A stretch of 64,000 nt of DNA. It comes from Gammaproteobacteria bacterium. Lineage in GTDB: Bacteria > Pseudomonadota > Gammaproteobacteria > Steroidobacterales > Rariloculaceae. Shown piece by piece: positions 1 through 8,142 of the stretch. The notes under the pieces were generated by a model, which searched no databases, was not told where the DNA came from, and saw only the letters and a program-made list of their open reading frames with translations. How positions within the stretch are numbered: position 1 is the first letter of the stretch; every line of letters starts with the position of its first letter. The translations under genes were made by a program, and so were the position numbers. The stretch covers positions 1 to 64,000 of the forward strand of contig DASVDR010000030.1 in NCBI GenBank assembly GCA_036381015.1. The letters run 5' to 3'.

Positions 1-315
1 GGCGCAGCCGTCTGCGCCCCGGGCGGGCCGGCGGCCGCGGCGTGCGCGTTGCTCGCCGGCGCCGGGGCCTGGCTCGCCGCCGACTGGGCGCTGCTCGAAT
101 TCGAGGAGCACCGGCACCGCGCCGAGCTCGAGGCCGCGCTCGAGGAGGGGCTCGAGACGCTGCGCGCGCAGATCGAGGCGGAGCTTCTAGGCGCGTACGA
201 GGCGATCGTCGGCGCTCACTACGACGACGTGCGGCGAGAGATCGAGCGAAGCTTCGTGCCGGCGCACGCGGGCGAGGCGGCCGCGCGGGCGGGCGACGCG
301 GCGGCCGGAGGTTGA
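1..315 (+). CDS. C-terminal part of an unknown membrane protein (5' truncated by window edge)
   Basis: The reading frame is open from base 1 and ends at a TGA at 313-315, so only the last 104 residues are visible. It starts with an Ala/Gly-rich hydrophobic stretch that would fit a transmembrane helix (ALLAGAGAWLAADWALL). A strongly charged Glu/Arg-rich segment of about 60 residues follows and looks helical or coiled-coil. I do not recognise the family. The position after a membrane helix suggests a cytoplasmic or periplasmic helical tail. No downstream gene on this strand is close enough to argue for an operon. Confidence 0.6.
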   Translation, partial: GAAVCAPGGPAAAACALLAGAGAWLAADWALLEFEEHRHRAELEAALEEGLETLRAQIEAELLGAYEAIVGAHYDDVRREIERSFVPAHAGEAAARAGDAAAGG

Positions 316-364
316 TCGAGCGCGGCCGCGCGGTCCCCGCCCGGCCCGTCTGCCTCGATGCTTC

Positions 365-676
365 TCAGCGGGCGTCGGCTTCCGCCGGCCGGAAGAACTC
401 GCGCGATTGATCGAGCGCTTCCACGAGCCGCTCCAGCCGGGCGATCCGGATCTCGCAGGGCTCCGACGACGGCGCCTTCAACAGCTCGAGGGCTTGGGCG
501 CGCCGCTCGGCGAATGCCTGCAGCTGGAGATCCGCCTCGCGCGAGTCGAGCTCTCCTCGATGGCCGGCTTCGCGAGCCAACCGCGCGGTATGGCGGCAGA
601 GCGCCGCGATCATCCTCTCGAGCGCATGCAGCTCGAGCCGCGCGGTCGCCTGCGGGTCGGGGTTATCGACGGGCAT
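365..676 (-). CDS. Small conserved helical protein of unknown function
   Basis: A 103-residue product if translation starts at the ATG at 676 (MPVDNPDPQ...). Upstream in-frame ATGs at 742 and 769 would add 22 or 31 residues, and none of the three has a clear Shine-Dalgarno sequence. The protein is rich in Arg, Leu and Glu, has no signal peptide or membrane segment, and is probably all-helical, with paired Cys/His in the middle (ALCRHTARL). I do not recognise a family. It converges with the fragment on the left and is divergent from the pseudogene on the right. Confidence 0.5.
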   Translation of the reverse strand: MPVDNPDPQATARLELHALERMIAALCRHTARLAREAGHRGELDSREADLQLQAFAERRAQALELLKAPSSEPCEIRIARLERLVEALDQSREFFRPAEADAR

Positions 677-760
677 GCGCGGATGGTACTGCACTTCGAG
701 GTGCTGGGCGGCGTGACGCAGCGCTAATATCGAGATTCTCATGATCTCGGAGGCACGACC

Positions 761-1167
761 ATGCTCCATCGTTCGAAGGCCGTCGCGTCCGCGCTGCTCC
801 TCGCGGCGTGCGGCGCCGGGGACGACGCGGTGCTCGCGCAGAGCACGGCGTTCGCCGTCGCCGAGAAGGCTCGGTTCGACGAGCCGTGGTCGATGGCGTT
901 TCTGCCGGCAGGTGCCGAAGGTCGAAGGCCAAGGGCACGGGCGAGGAATTTCCCGACTGGCACGGGAATGCGTTCATCGGCGGGCTGTCGTCGCAGGCGC
1001 TCGTGCGGGTCGAGATCGAAGGCGAATCGGCCCGCGAGGCGGAGCGCTTCGACGTGGGCCGCGGCATTCGTGCGGTGGAGCAGGGCCGGGACGGCGCGAT
1101 CTGGATTCTCGAGCACGGGGAGCGCGGCTCGGGCGGCCGGCCGCTGCAGCTGACCGCACGCAACTGA
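761..1167 (+). pseudogene. Collapsed PQQ-dependent aldose sugar dehydrogenase (YliI-type) lipoprotein
   Basis: The 5' end encodes a lipoprotein signal (ALLLAACGAGD, lipobox LAAC) followed by KARFDEPWSMAFLPAG, the usual first strand of the glucose/sorbosone dehydrogenase beta-propeller. At about 905-950 the reading frame changes. The +1 frame from there to the TGA at 1165-1167 encodes a typical family C-terminus (FPDWHGNAFIGGLSSQALVR, then GIRAVEQGRDGAIWILEHG). The central part of the propeller, normally more than 200 residues with the PQQ and calcium ligands, is absent. The gene is therefore an internally deleted, frameshifted remnant that cannot make an active enzyme. Confidence 0.8.
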
Positions 1168-1182
1168 GTTTGCCGCCGGCGC

Positions 1183-2367
1183 TCATCGCCGCTCGAGGAT
1201 CTCGGCGAGCGCGTCCGCCGCGCGATCGATCTCGTCCTCGGTGTTGTAGTAGTGCGGCGCGAGCCGCAGCCACGCCGAGACGCTCTTGTCGTCCGCATCG
1301 AGAACGGCAGACGAGCGGGGCTGAGCCGACGTGTTGATCCCGCGGTTGCGGAGAGCGCGCACGATCTCGCCGGGGGCGCGATCCCCGGTCGCGACGGCGA
1401 CGATGCCGCAGAGCTCGGCGCCGCGGTCGAGCAGCCGCAGGCCTCGGATCTGGCGGAGCCGGCCGCGCAGCCGGTCGGCCAGGAGGCGAATGCGCTCGCG
1501 GATCGCGTCGAGCCCGATGGCCGTCGCGTAACGGGCCGCTTCGCCCGTGCCGAGCACGAGCGCCCACGCGAACTCGAAGTTCTCGTAGCGCTTCGCATCC
1601 CGCGCGGGCCGATACTCGTCCGGGCCGATCCATTCCGCGCTCCAGAGGTCCATGAAGAGCGGCTCGAGACCGAGGCCGAGCGCGCGGTCGGACACGTACA
1701 GGAAGCCGGCTCCGCGGGGGCCGCGGAGAAACTTGCGCGAGGTCGCCGACAGGAAGTCGCAGTGCACGTCGCGCACGTCGACCGGCATTTGGCCGACCGA
1801 CTGGCAGGCATCCACGAGATAGAGGATGCCCTCGTCGCGGCACACGGCGCCGATCGCTGCGACGTCCTGAACCAGGCCCGAGCTCGTCGGCACATGAGTG
1901 ACGCAGACGAGCTTCGGCCGGCGGCGGCGAATCAGCTCCGCGGCCGCGGCCGCGTCCACTCCGCCTTCCGGGCGATCCGGCGCGCGGACCAGCTCGATCC
2001 CGGCCCGCCGCCGCAGCGACAGCAGCTGAATCTGGTTCGACGCATAGTCGTTGCGCGTGGTGACGACGACGTCGCCCGGCGCGAACGGGACGGACGACAG
2101 CGCCTGGATGTACGCGGCCGTCGCGTTCTCCGTGAACGCGACGTTCTCGGGCTTCGCGCCGATGAGGTCCGCGACGGAACGATACGCCGCTCGGATCTCG
2201 TCGGCGCGCGCGTCCGCGGCCTCGTAGCCGCCGATGCGGCTCTCGAGCGCGATGTGCGCCTGCACCGCGCGGACCACGGGGTCCGGCATCAAGGACGCGC
2301 CGCAGTTGTTCAGATGGATGCGCTCGCGACAGCCGGGTGTCTCGGCGCGCAGCTTTTCGATGTCCAC
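1183..2367 (-). CDS. Class V aminotransferase (cysteine desulfurase/isopenicillin-N-epimerase-like fold)
   Basis: A 394-residue PLP enzyme of fold type I. The PLP lysine is K212 in SATSRKFLRGPRG. The upstream Asp of LVDACQSVGQ would bind the pyridine nitrogen, and HLNNCGAS near residue 20 is the usual N-terminal substrate loop. It lacks the mobile catalytic Cys loop of SufS, so sulfur transfer from cysteine is unlikely. Family members of this kind include epimerases, EgtE-like C-S lyases and amino-acid transaminases, and the substrate cannot be read from sequence. Translation starts at a GTG (2367) without an obvious ribosome site. The gene stands alone and no neighbour suggests a pathway. 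Confidence 0.85.
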   Translation of the reverse strand: MDIEKLRAETPGCRERIHLNNCGASLMPDPVVRAVQAHIALESRIGGYEAADARADEIRAAYRSVADLIGAKPENVAFTENATAAYIQALSSVPFAPGDVVVTTRNDYASNQIQLLSLRRRAGIELVRAPDRPEGGVDAAAAAELIRRRRPKLVCVTHVPTSSGLVQDVAAIGAVCRDEGILYLVDACQSVGQMPVDVRDVHCDFLSATSRKFLRGPRGAGFLYVSDRALGLGLEPLFMDLWSAEWIGPDEYRPARDAKRYENFEFAWALVLGTGEAARYATAIGLDAIRERIRLLADRLRGRLRQIRGLRLLDRGAELCGIVAVATGDRAPGEIVRALRNRGINTSAQPRSSAVLDADDKSVSAWLRLAPHYYNTEDEIDRAADALAEILERR

Positions 2368-2390
2368 GGCGGGGCGCTTCGGCGGAATCG

Positions 2391-2427
2391 AAACGCCCCG
2401 CGGACCGAATCGGCCCGCGGGGCGTTT
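2391..2427 (-). terminator. Strong hairpin terminator after the endostatin-like gene
   Basis: Arms AAACGCCCCGCGG (2391-2403) and CCGCGGGGCGTTT (2415-2427) are a perfect 13-bp inverted repeat with an 11-base loop. It sits 17 bases beyond the stop codon of the minus-strand gene at 2444 and ends in TTT. It also lies just upstream of the aminotransferase start and would insulate that gene from readthrough. Confidence 0.8.
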
Positions 2428-2443
2428 GCGATGCGGCAGGCCG

Positions 2444-3073
2444 TCAGTCGGCGGCGAAGCAGTAGAGCAGCCCGGCGCCGCCCGTGGCTGCGAGACTCTC
2501 CATCGAGCAGCCCCGCGAGGGGTGCACCGAGTTCCACGAGTTCACGCCGGGGTCGCGGCCCTTGCGGTCGGCATGGCCGAGCATCGCTTGCGCATCGTCG
2601 CTGCCGTCCGTCCAGTCGTTGCACGTGAGCTCGTTCGCCGTCCCGTCCGGGTTCGACCCGGTGAGAATGTCGTGCTGCAGAGGCTGCGGGCCGCCGATGT
2701 AGTTCGGCGACTTGCCCTGCTCGGTCAACGCGGTCTCCGGCGTGAGGTTGTTCTCGCCGTGAAGCTGCTCGAGGTTCTCGGCGATCAGCTCCCCTTTGAC
2801 GTTGTACCACGGGCCGTCGCCGATGCGATCACGAGCGTCCACGTCGCTGGTGCTGAGATAGGCGCGCCATGTCTTGTCGCCGGCGCCGACGGCCTCGGCG
2901 AGCGCCTGGCAGTGCGCGTCGGCGCCCTCGAGGCCGCCGAGGTCTCCGCCTTTCCCCGGGTTGCTGCTCGTGACGAAGAAGCTCATGTTGTCCGCCGGCT
3001 CCTGTGCGAGCGCGGCGACCGTGCCTCCCGCGAGAAGCGCGACTGCCGCCGCAAGACGTTTTACGTGAATCAT
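2444..3073 (-). CDS. Exported lectin/endostatin-like protein
   Basis: A 209-residue secreted protein. The start at 3073 is supported by AAGGGGA about 10 bases upstream and by the signal peptide that follows (RLAAAVALLAGGTVAALAQ). The mature part carries FFVTSSNPGKGGDLGGL, ADAHCQALAEAVGAG, RAYLSTS, and a C-terminal WNSVHPSRGCS...GAGLLYCFAAD. This set is typical of a proteobacterial family related to the endostatin/C-type-lectin fold, with Cys residues placed for disulfides. The role is unknown; periplasmic or extracellular ligand binding is an inference. It is monocistronic, with its own terminator. Confidence 0.75.
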   Translation of the reverse strand: MIHVKRLAAAVALLAGGTVAALAQEPADNMSFFVTSSNPGKGGDLGGLEGADAHCQALAEAVGAGDKTWRAYLSTSDVDARDRIGDGPWYNVKGELIAENLEQLHGENNLTPETALTEQGKSPNYIGGPQPLQHDILTGSNPDGTANELTCNDWTDGSDDAQAMLGHADRKGRDPGVNSWNSVHPSRGCSMESLAATGGAGLLYCFAAD

Positions 3074-3364
3074 TTTTCGCTTTCCCCTTCTCGTTGTTTG
3101 ACTCGTTGTTCCATGAATTGCCGCGCGCGCGGCGCGGCCGGAATCCGCAAACCGGAATCGGAGTCCGCCGTTTCGCTGCTTCATCCGCGGGCCCGACGTT
3201 ATAGAAGGCTCCGGACCGGGTCAATCGGGCGGCCCTTTGTGCGCAAAGGCCGCGTTCGTCCGCGGCGGCGCGGACGTGCCAAGCGTTGCGGAAGACCGGG
3301 CTGCCCGCGGCGCGGCGCGGCGTATATCCTCTCGACGATCCGCGTTCGACATGGAGGAGAAGCC

Positions 3365-3736
3365 GTGCCTGCTCAGCCGTTCAAGGCCAAGGCCTATCTC
3401 AAGGAAGGCTGCCCGTTCTCGTTCAAGTTCCTGCTCTTCATGACCGAGGCCGGGCTGCTCGATCGGATCGAGATCGTCCGCCTGCGCCCCGACGATCCGA
3501 GCTTCGAGGAAACGAAGGCGCGGCTCGCGGAGGGGCTCGGCAAGCGCGCGACGTTCCCGACCGTCGAGGTCGAGCCGGGCCGCTACATGTCCGACTCCGA
3601 TCGGCTCATCGAGCATTTCGCCGAGCGATACGGCGCCCGGCCGGACGAGATGCCGGTGCTGTCGTTCTACAAGCAGACGATCTTCCCGCAGGTGGTCGAG
3701 CTGCACCGGCGGAAAGAGGCGGAGGGGCGGGAATAG
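3365..3736 (+). CDS. Thioredoxin-fold protein (GST N-terminal/glutaredoxin-like domain)
   Basis: A 123-residue protein starting at GTG 3365, chosen because GGAGGAG lies seven bases upstream. The sequence AYLKEGCPFSFKFLLFMTEAG has a single Cys followed by Pro (CPFS), the usual redox or glutathione site of a GST N-terminal domain. Later TFPTVEVEPG gives the cis-Pro, and MSDSDRLIEHFAE is the glutathione-contact Asp/Ser segment. The helical C-terminal domain of a full GST is missing, so this is a stand-alone thioredoxin fold. It converges with the peroxiredoxin gene, and I infer a link to thiol redox chemistry. Confidence 0.75.
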   Translation: MPAQPFKAKAYLKEGCPFSFKFLLFMTEAGLLDRIEIVRLRPDDPSFEETKARLAEGLGKRATFPTVEVEPGRYMSDSDRLIEHFAERYGARPDEMPVLSFYKQTIFPQVVELHRRKEAEGRE

Positions 3737-3752
3737 CGCGAAAGGGGGCCGA

Positions 3753-3774
3753 GAAAGGGGCGGGTTCCCCTTTC
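3753..3774. terminator. Hairpin between convergent genes
   Basis: GAAAGGGG (3753-3760) and CCCCTTTC (3767-3774) pair around a six-base loop, flanked by GGGGGCC and CCGGCTCC that extend the symmetry. It lies between the stop codons of two convergent genes (3736 and 3797). No T-tract is present, so intrinsic termination would be weak. Confidence 0.4.
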
Positions 3775-3796
3775 CCCGGCTCCCTCGTAACTCGCG

Positions 3797-4381
3797 TCAG
3801 CGGCTCGCCTGCTGCTGAAGGCGCTGCACGGCCTCGAGCGACTTCTGCACGTTCTCCGCCGGCTGGATTCCGCCGATCGTCTCGGCGATCTTTCCGTCCG
3901 GCGTGACGATGAACGTCGTGCGCTCGGCGAAGCCGTGATCGATCTCCACGCCGCGCGTGTCCTTCATGCCGGGACGGCCGTCGCGCACCTGGAGCTGGTA
4001 GGACTTCGCAATCTCGCCGTCCGCGTCCGACGCGACCGCGAGCTTGCCGGCGCAGTAGTTCGGATCCGCCGAGAAGTCGTTGAGCCGCTCGATGCTGTCG
4101 AGCGACACGCCGATCACCGTGGCCCCCGCGGCATTGAACGCCTCCATGTTCTCGGCGAACTCGTGCGCCTGAATGTTGCAGCCTTGCGTGTAGGCCGACG
4201 GATAGAAGTAGACGACGACCGGACCGTCCTCGAGCGCCTCCTGCAGCGAGTAATCGAAGGCCTTGCCGTTCAGCGACGCCTTCGCTTCGAACAGCGGCGC
4301 CGTGTCACCGGCTTCGAGCGCCGCCCAGGCGGGCAATGCGACGACGGTGGATCCCAAGAGACCGAGTAGGAGCTTGTTCAT
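3797..4381 (-). CDS. Exported peroxiredoxin (AhpC/TSA, BCP-like)
   Basis: A 194-residue thioredoxin-fold peroxidase. Residues 1-20 form a signal peptide (LLLGLLGSTVVALPAWA), so the enzyme should act in the periplasm. The peroxidatic cysteine is C68 in YPSAYTQGC, matching the PxxxTxxC motif of the family, and a second Cys in PNYCAGK could be the resolving residue. The C-terminal half has GFAERTTFIVTPDGKI, the usual cis-strand and edge of Prx proteins. It would reduce peroxides using thiols. The gene is separated from the ABC pair by 143 bases and is probably transcribed alone. Confidence 0.85.
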   Translation of the reverse strand: MNKLLLGLLGSTVVALPAWAALEAGDTAPLFEAKASLNGKAFDYSLQEALEDGPVVVYFYPSAYTQGCNIQAHEFAENMEAFNAAGATVIGVSLDSIERLNDFSADPNYCAGKLAVASDADGEIAKSYQLQVRDGRPGMKDTRGVEIDHGFAERTTFIVTPDGKIAETIGGIQPAENVQKSLEAVQRLQQQASR

Positions 4382-4524
4382 GTTCGAGCCTTCGTTGTTG
4401 GGGTTGAACCGACGAGCGGCCAGGCGGCCGAGACCCAATCCTGTCGCCGCCCGCCGCTTAAGGCAAGCCCCGATGCGGAGGGCGGCCCCCCGGGAGGCCG
4501 TGGAGGCCGGGCGGGCGCGCTTCT

Positions 4525-5292
4525 CTACCGAACGCTGCGGGCGAAGGCCCGCGCCGCCCAGACGACCGCGAGCAGCGCGAGGACGGCCGTGATCGAGAGG
4601 CCCTGCCACACCCGGTCGTCGCCGAGCTGCCCGGCGAAGAGCGCGCGCGTGCCTTCCACGGCCCACGAGAACGGGTTGAACGCGGCGATGCGCCTGAGCC
4701 AATCCGGCGCGAGCGCGAGCGGAAGCAGGATGCCGGAGAGCAGGAACACCGGCTGCGCGATCGTGTTCATCAGCGGCGCGAGCGCGTCCTCGGACCGCAC
4801 TTTCAACGACACGCCGTACGAGAGGGCCGACGTCATCAGCGCGATCAGCGCGAGCATCAGATAGGCGAGCAGCAGGTCGCCGAGCCGGACGACGAGACCG
4901 AACGGCACGGCGAGGACGGTGATGATCGCCGCCTGCACGACGAGGACCGACGCGTCGCGCAGCGACCTTCCGAGCAGCAGCGCGTAGCGGCTGACCGGGG
5001 TCACGCGGGAGCGCTCGATGATGCCCGCGCGCAGCTCCGCGATCAGTCCGAAGCCTTGAAACAGCCCGCCGAAGATCGCGATCAGCACGAGCAGCCCCGG
5101 CACGAAGACTCGATAGACGTCCGCCCGGGTCTCGAGCCCGAGCGGACCCTCCAGCGCAGGCTGGAGCAGCGGAGCGAACAGCAGCAGGTACATCACCGGC
5201 TGGAAGATCCCGATGAACACCCACACCGGCTGGCGCAGCTGCAGCAGCGCCTGACGCTGAAAGATCAGCCACGTGTCGCGAAGCAGCTTCAC
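4525..5292 (-). CDS. ABC-2 type transporter permease (DrrB-like)
   Basis: A 255-residue integral membrane protein with six hydrophobic segments and the ABC-2 signature region (GIIERSRVTPVSRYALLLGRSL after the second helix). It pairs with the ATPase immediately upstream: the ATPase TGA (5294-5296) is followed after one base by this GTG start (5292), so translation is coupled. Such DrrAB-type pairs export small hydrophobic molecules or antibiotics, or act in envelope assembly. The substrate is not predictable here. Confidence 0.88.
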   Translation of the reverse strand: MKLLRDTWLIFQRQALLQLRQPVWVFIGIFQPVMYLLLFAPLLQPALEGPLGLETRADVYRVFVPGLLVLIAIFGGLFQGFGLIAELRAGIIERSRVTPVSRYALLLGRSLRDASVLVVQAAIITVLAVPFGLVVRLGDLLLAYLMLALIALMTSALSYGVSLKVRSEDALAPLMNTIAQPVFLLSGILLPLALAPDWLRRIAAFNPFSWAVEGTRALFAGQLGDDRVWQGLSITAVLALLAVVWAARAFARSVR

Positions 5293-5293
5293 C

Positions 5294-6274
5294 TCAGCTC
5301 TCCCTCAGGGAACGTCCCGTCTTCGCGAGGAACACGTCGTCGAGGCTCGGACGGTGCACCTCGATGGAGTGCAAAGCGATCCCCGCCTGATCGAGCGCTC
5401 TCGCGATCTGCGGGATCGCGGTAGCGCCGCTGTCGACGTAGAGCCTGAGCCCCTCGTCGTGCGTCTCGAGCTTGCGCACGTACGGCTGCGGCTCGAGCGC
5501 GGCGGCCGCGGCTTGCACCCTCGCGGCCGTCTCGGCGAGCTCGGCCGCCGAGCCGAGCCCGACGGACACCACTTCGCCCGAGATCTCGCGCTTCAATGCG
5601 GCCGGCGTGCCTTCGGCGACGATCTCGCCGTGATCGATGATCGCGACGCGGTCGCAGAGCGCGTCCGCCTCGTCGAGGTAATGCGTCGTGATGAAGACGG
5701 TCATGCCTTCCGTGCGCAAGCGGCGAATCTCGTCCCACATCCGCGCGCGGCTCTGCGGGTCGAGGCCGGTGGTCGGCTCGTCGAGGAACAGGACCTTCGG
5801 CGAATGAATCACGCCGAGCGCGATGTCCACGCGGCGCCGCTGCCCGCCGGAGTAAATCTTGCACTTGCGGTCCGCATACTCCGTGAGCTGAAAGGCGTCG
5901 AGCGCCGCGGTCGCGCGCGCGTGCGCTTCGGCCTTGCCGATGCCGTGCATCCGCGCCTGCAGCACGAGCTCCTCCCGCGCCGTGACCTCGCCCCACGTGC
6001 TGCCGCCCTGGGCGACGTAGCCGATCCGGCGGCGCACCTCGCCGGGCGAACGCAGCAGGTCGGCGCCGGCGATCGTCGCGCGGCCGTCGTCCGGCGTGAT
6101 CAGCGTGGCGAGCATCCGCAGCGTCGTCGTCTTGCCGGCGCCGTTCGGGCCGAGAAAGCCGAAGATCTCGCCTTCGTCGACGCGGAGGTCCACGCCGCGC
6201 ACGGCTTCCACCGTGTTGACCGCGCGGCCCTGCCGCGCGCGAAAGGTCTTGCGTAAGCCTTCGGTTTCGATCAT
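5294..6274 (-). CDS. ABC transporter ATP-binding protein (DrrA/daunorubicin-resistance type)
   Basis: A 326-residue ATPase with Walker A GPNGAGKTTT, a Q-loop at RIGYVAQGG, the signature YSGGQRRR, Walker B VLFLDEPTT and the switch His in FITTHYLDEAD. A C-terminal domain of about 90 residues ending SLDDVFLAKTGRSL is typical of the DrrA subfamily. The start at ATG 6274 begins the family sequence MIETEGLRKTF. A TAGAAT hexamer lies 33 bases upstream and could be the -10 box of the operon. It forms an exporter with the permease that follows. Confidence 0.92.
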   Translation of the reverse strand: MIETEGLRKTFRARQGRAVNTVEAVRGVDLRVDEGEIFGFLGPNGAGKTTTLRMLATLITPDDGRATIAGADLLRSPGEVRRRIGYVAQGGSTWGEVTAREELVLQARMHGIGKAEAHARATAALDAFQLTEYADRKCKIYSGGQRRRVDIALGVIHSPKVLFLDEPTTGLDPQSRARMWDEIRRLRTEGMTVFITTHYLDEADALCDRVAIIDHGEIVAEGTPAALKREISGEVVSVGLGSAAELAETAARVQAAAAALEPQPYVRKLETHDEGLRLYVDSGATAIPQIARALDQAGIALHSIEVHRPSLDDVFLAKTGRSLRES

Positions 6275-6324
6275 CGCCGGGTCCGTCCCGCGGGAAGGAG
6301 CGGGGCATTCTAGCGTGCAGACGG

Positions 6325-6894
6325 TCAGGGGCCCGAGGGTTCGAGCGGAGCGGTCAAAAATATTTCGCGGATCTCGACGTCGTCGGGGACGAGGCTCGGG
6401 TCGTGCGTTTGCCACCATCCGGGCTGCACGCGCTCGCGATCGAGGAGGAAGGTCGCCGATAGCGCCGGCACGCGAATGCCGAGGTTTCCCTCGCCGCCGA
6501 TCAGGCGGCCGAGCGCGTAGCTCGCGCGCAAGTCGCCGACGGTGTCGCCCACGCCGACGCCGTGCTCCGTCTCGAGCGCGGCGTCGCGGATGCGGATGCG
6601 GAACACGCGCAGCGTGCCGTCCTGCTCGATCAGCTCGGCGACGAGCGCGTCGGGCCGAGTCGTGCCTTCCGGCATGAGCTCGAACGCGGGCGCCGGCATG
6701 CCCTCGAGCCTGAGGTCGACTCGCTGTCTGCGCTCGGGCGGATAGGCCTCCTCGAGCGCCTCGGCCGAGACGCCGATGCGCACGTCCCCGACTCCCCCGG
6801 CCTCGATCGTCGGCGGTGCTTTCGAGCACGCGGCGAGGCTCGCCGATACGACCAGCGTGATGCCTGCACGCTTCGCGGCACGGCCGAGCGTCAT
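6325..6894 (-). CDS. Hypothetical lipoprotein
   Basis: A 189-residue protein with a lipoprotein signal peptide and lipobox ASLAAC (Cys at residue 23), so it should be anchored in the outer or inner membrane facing the periplasm. The mature part contains two related stretches, GVGDVRIGVSAEAL and GVGVGDTVGDLRASY. These resemble the short repeated unit of small periplasmic lipoproteins that read 'IGDVRVGMS...'. No catalytic motif is visible. It lies 36 bases downstream of hpnB on the same strand and may be cotranscribed with it. Confidence 0.65.
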   Translation of the reverse strand: MTLGRAAKRAGITLVVSASLAACSKAPPTIEAGGVGDVRIGVSAEALEEAYPPERRQRVDLRLEGMPAPAFELMPEGTTRPDALVAELIEQDGTLRVFRIRIRDAALETEHGVGVGDTVGDLRASYALGRLIGGEGNLGIRVPALSATFLLDRERVQPGWWQTHDPSLVPDDVEIREIFLTAPLEPSGP

Positions 6895-6930
6895 GTATCA
6901 CCTCCCTTTGTCGACGGCGGCACGGCGGGC

Positions 6931-8079
6931 TCACTCCGCTGCGTCGTACGCCCGATCTTTCCAGCGCGCCCGTGTGCCGCGCCAGTAGCTCGCGGCGGAG
7001 GCCCACGTCATGGCCAGGAACAGTAGCGCCGCGGGTGCGAGCGTCAACGCCCAGAGCGGCGGCAAGCGATAGAAGCGCACCACGGGCAGATAGGCGACGC
7101 TCATCGCGGCGATCGCTGCGGCGCCCGCGGTTGCCGTTCCGGGCGACGGCGCCAGGATCAGCGCGGCGAACGGAGCGCCGAAGACGAGCGCCATCGCGGC
7201 CGTCGTCGCGAGCAGCAGCGCGGTCGAATACCGGAGCTGCGTGAACGCCGTGCGCGCCACCATGTGCCAGAAGCCCGTGAGCCCGTACGCGCGCAGGCTG
7301 CGCACGGATTGCGAGAGGCCGATCCAGATGCGAAGCTCGCGCCGCTTGACGAGGGAGGCGAGCGTGCAATCGTCGATCAGCGCGCCGCGAAACGCGGCGA
7401 AGCCGCCGATGTCGCGCAATGCCGCGGTGGCGACGAGCAGGCAGCCCCCGGCCGCAGCGGCGGTGCGCCGCTCGGGTGCGTTCGCGAGCGCGAACGGATA
7501 GAGCAGCTTGAAAAAGAACACGAACGGCGGCGCGAGGAGCCGTTCCACCGGCGTTTCCGAGCGCAGCGTCGCCATGATCGAGACGAGGGCGGCTTCGGAC
7601 TGCGCGGCGCGCCGGAGGAGGGCGGCGATCATGCCCGGCGCAAGCTCGATGTCGGCGTCGAGGAGCAGCACGTGCTCGCGATCGACGGCGGCGAAGCCTT
7701 GATCGAGCGCCCACAGCTTGCCGCTCCAACCCGGGGGCCGCGGACGTCCGGCGATGACGCGCACGGTCAACGGACAGGCGTCACGGCCGCCGGCTGCCGC
7801 GTGCCGAGCGAATCGCCGGGCGATCGCGGCCGTGCCGTCGCTCGACTCGTCGTCGACGACGACGACCTCGAGGCGCGGGCCTTGGCGCGTCAAGGCCGTC
7901 AGCGTCCGCTCGATCACGGCCGCCTCGTTGCGGGCCGGGATCAGCACGGTCACGCCGCCGAGGTCCGGGCGCTCGGGCACCGCTTCGATGCGCTCGCGGA
8001 CGCGGTGCGGCTGCCACGGCGCGAACAGCACCGCGAGCCACGCGGCGAGCGCGATGCCCGCTGCGACGGCGAGGATCAC
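6931..8079 (-). CDS. hpnB: Hopene-associated glycosyltransferase HpnB (GT2)
   Basis: A 382-residue membrane glycosyltransferase. A hydrophobic N-terminus anchors it. The GT2 domain has VTVLIPARNEAAVIERTL, VVVVDDESSDGT, a DxD at LLLDADIELAPG, and the HpnB-typical PPGWSGKLWALDQG, AAAAGGCLLV and ALIDDCTLASLVKR. Several C-terminal membrane helices follow. HpnB is found in hopanoid gene clusters and is thought to act in hopanoid head-group synthesis, but no shc or other hpn gene is in this window. The GTG start (8079) lies just after an unusual palindromic repeat. Confidence 0.9.
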   Translation of the reverse strand: MILAVAAGIALAAWLAVLFAPWQPHRVRERIEAVPERPDLGGVTVLIPARNEAAVIERTLTALTRQGPRLEVVVVDDESSDGTAAIARRFARHAAAGGRDACPLTVRVIAGRPRPPGWSGKLWALDQGFAAVDREHVLLLDADIELAPGMIAALLRRAAQSEAALVSIMATLRSETPVERLLAPPFVFFFKLLYPFALANAPERRTAAAAGGCLLVATAALRDIGGFAAFRGALIDDCTLASLVKRRELRIWIGLSQSVRSLRAYGLTGFWHMVARTAFTQLRYSTALLLATTAAMALVFGAPFAALILAPSPGTATAGAAAIAAMSVAYLPVVRFYRLPPLWALTLAPAALLFLAMTWASAASYWRGTRARWKDRAYDAAE

Positions 8080-8096
8080 GTTTCGCTTCGAAAAAT

Positions 8097-8142
8097 GGTG
8101 TCAGACACCTTTTTCGACAAAATCGTGTCTGACACCTTTTTT
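8097..8142. repeat. Pair of GTGTCnGACAC palindromic repeats with T-runs
   Basis: Two near-identical copies lie 28 bases apart: GGTGTCAGACACCTTTTT (8097-8114) and CGTGTCTGACACCTTTTTT (8124-8142). Each is a self-complementary hairpin around one central base, and because the centres are A and T the two copies are also perfect inverted repeats of each other. The first copy is preceded by AAAAAT, which extends its symmetry. They fill the gap between the decarboxylase-family stop codon and the hpnB start. Similar AAAAAGGTGTCTGACACC strings are, as far as I recall, scattered repeats in several bacteria, often near Y1-transposase genes. None is present here. Confidence 0.75.
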
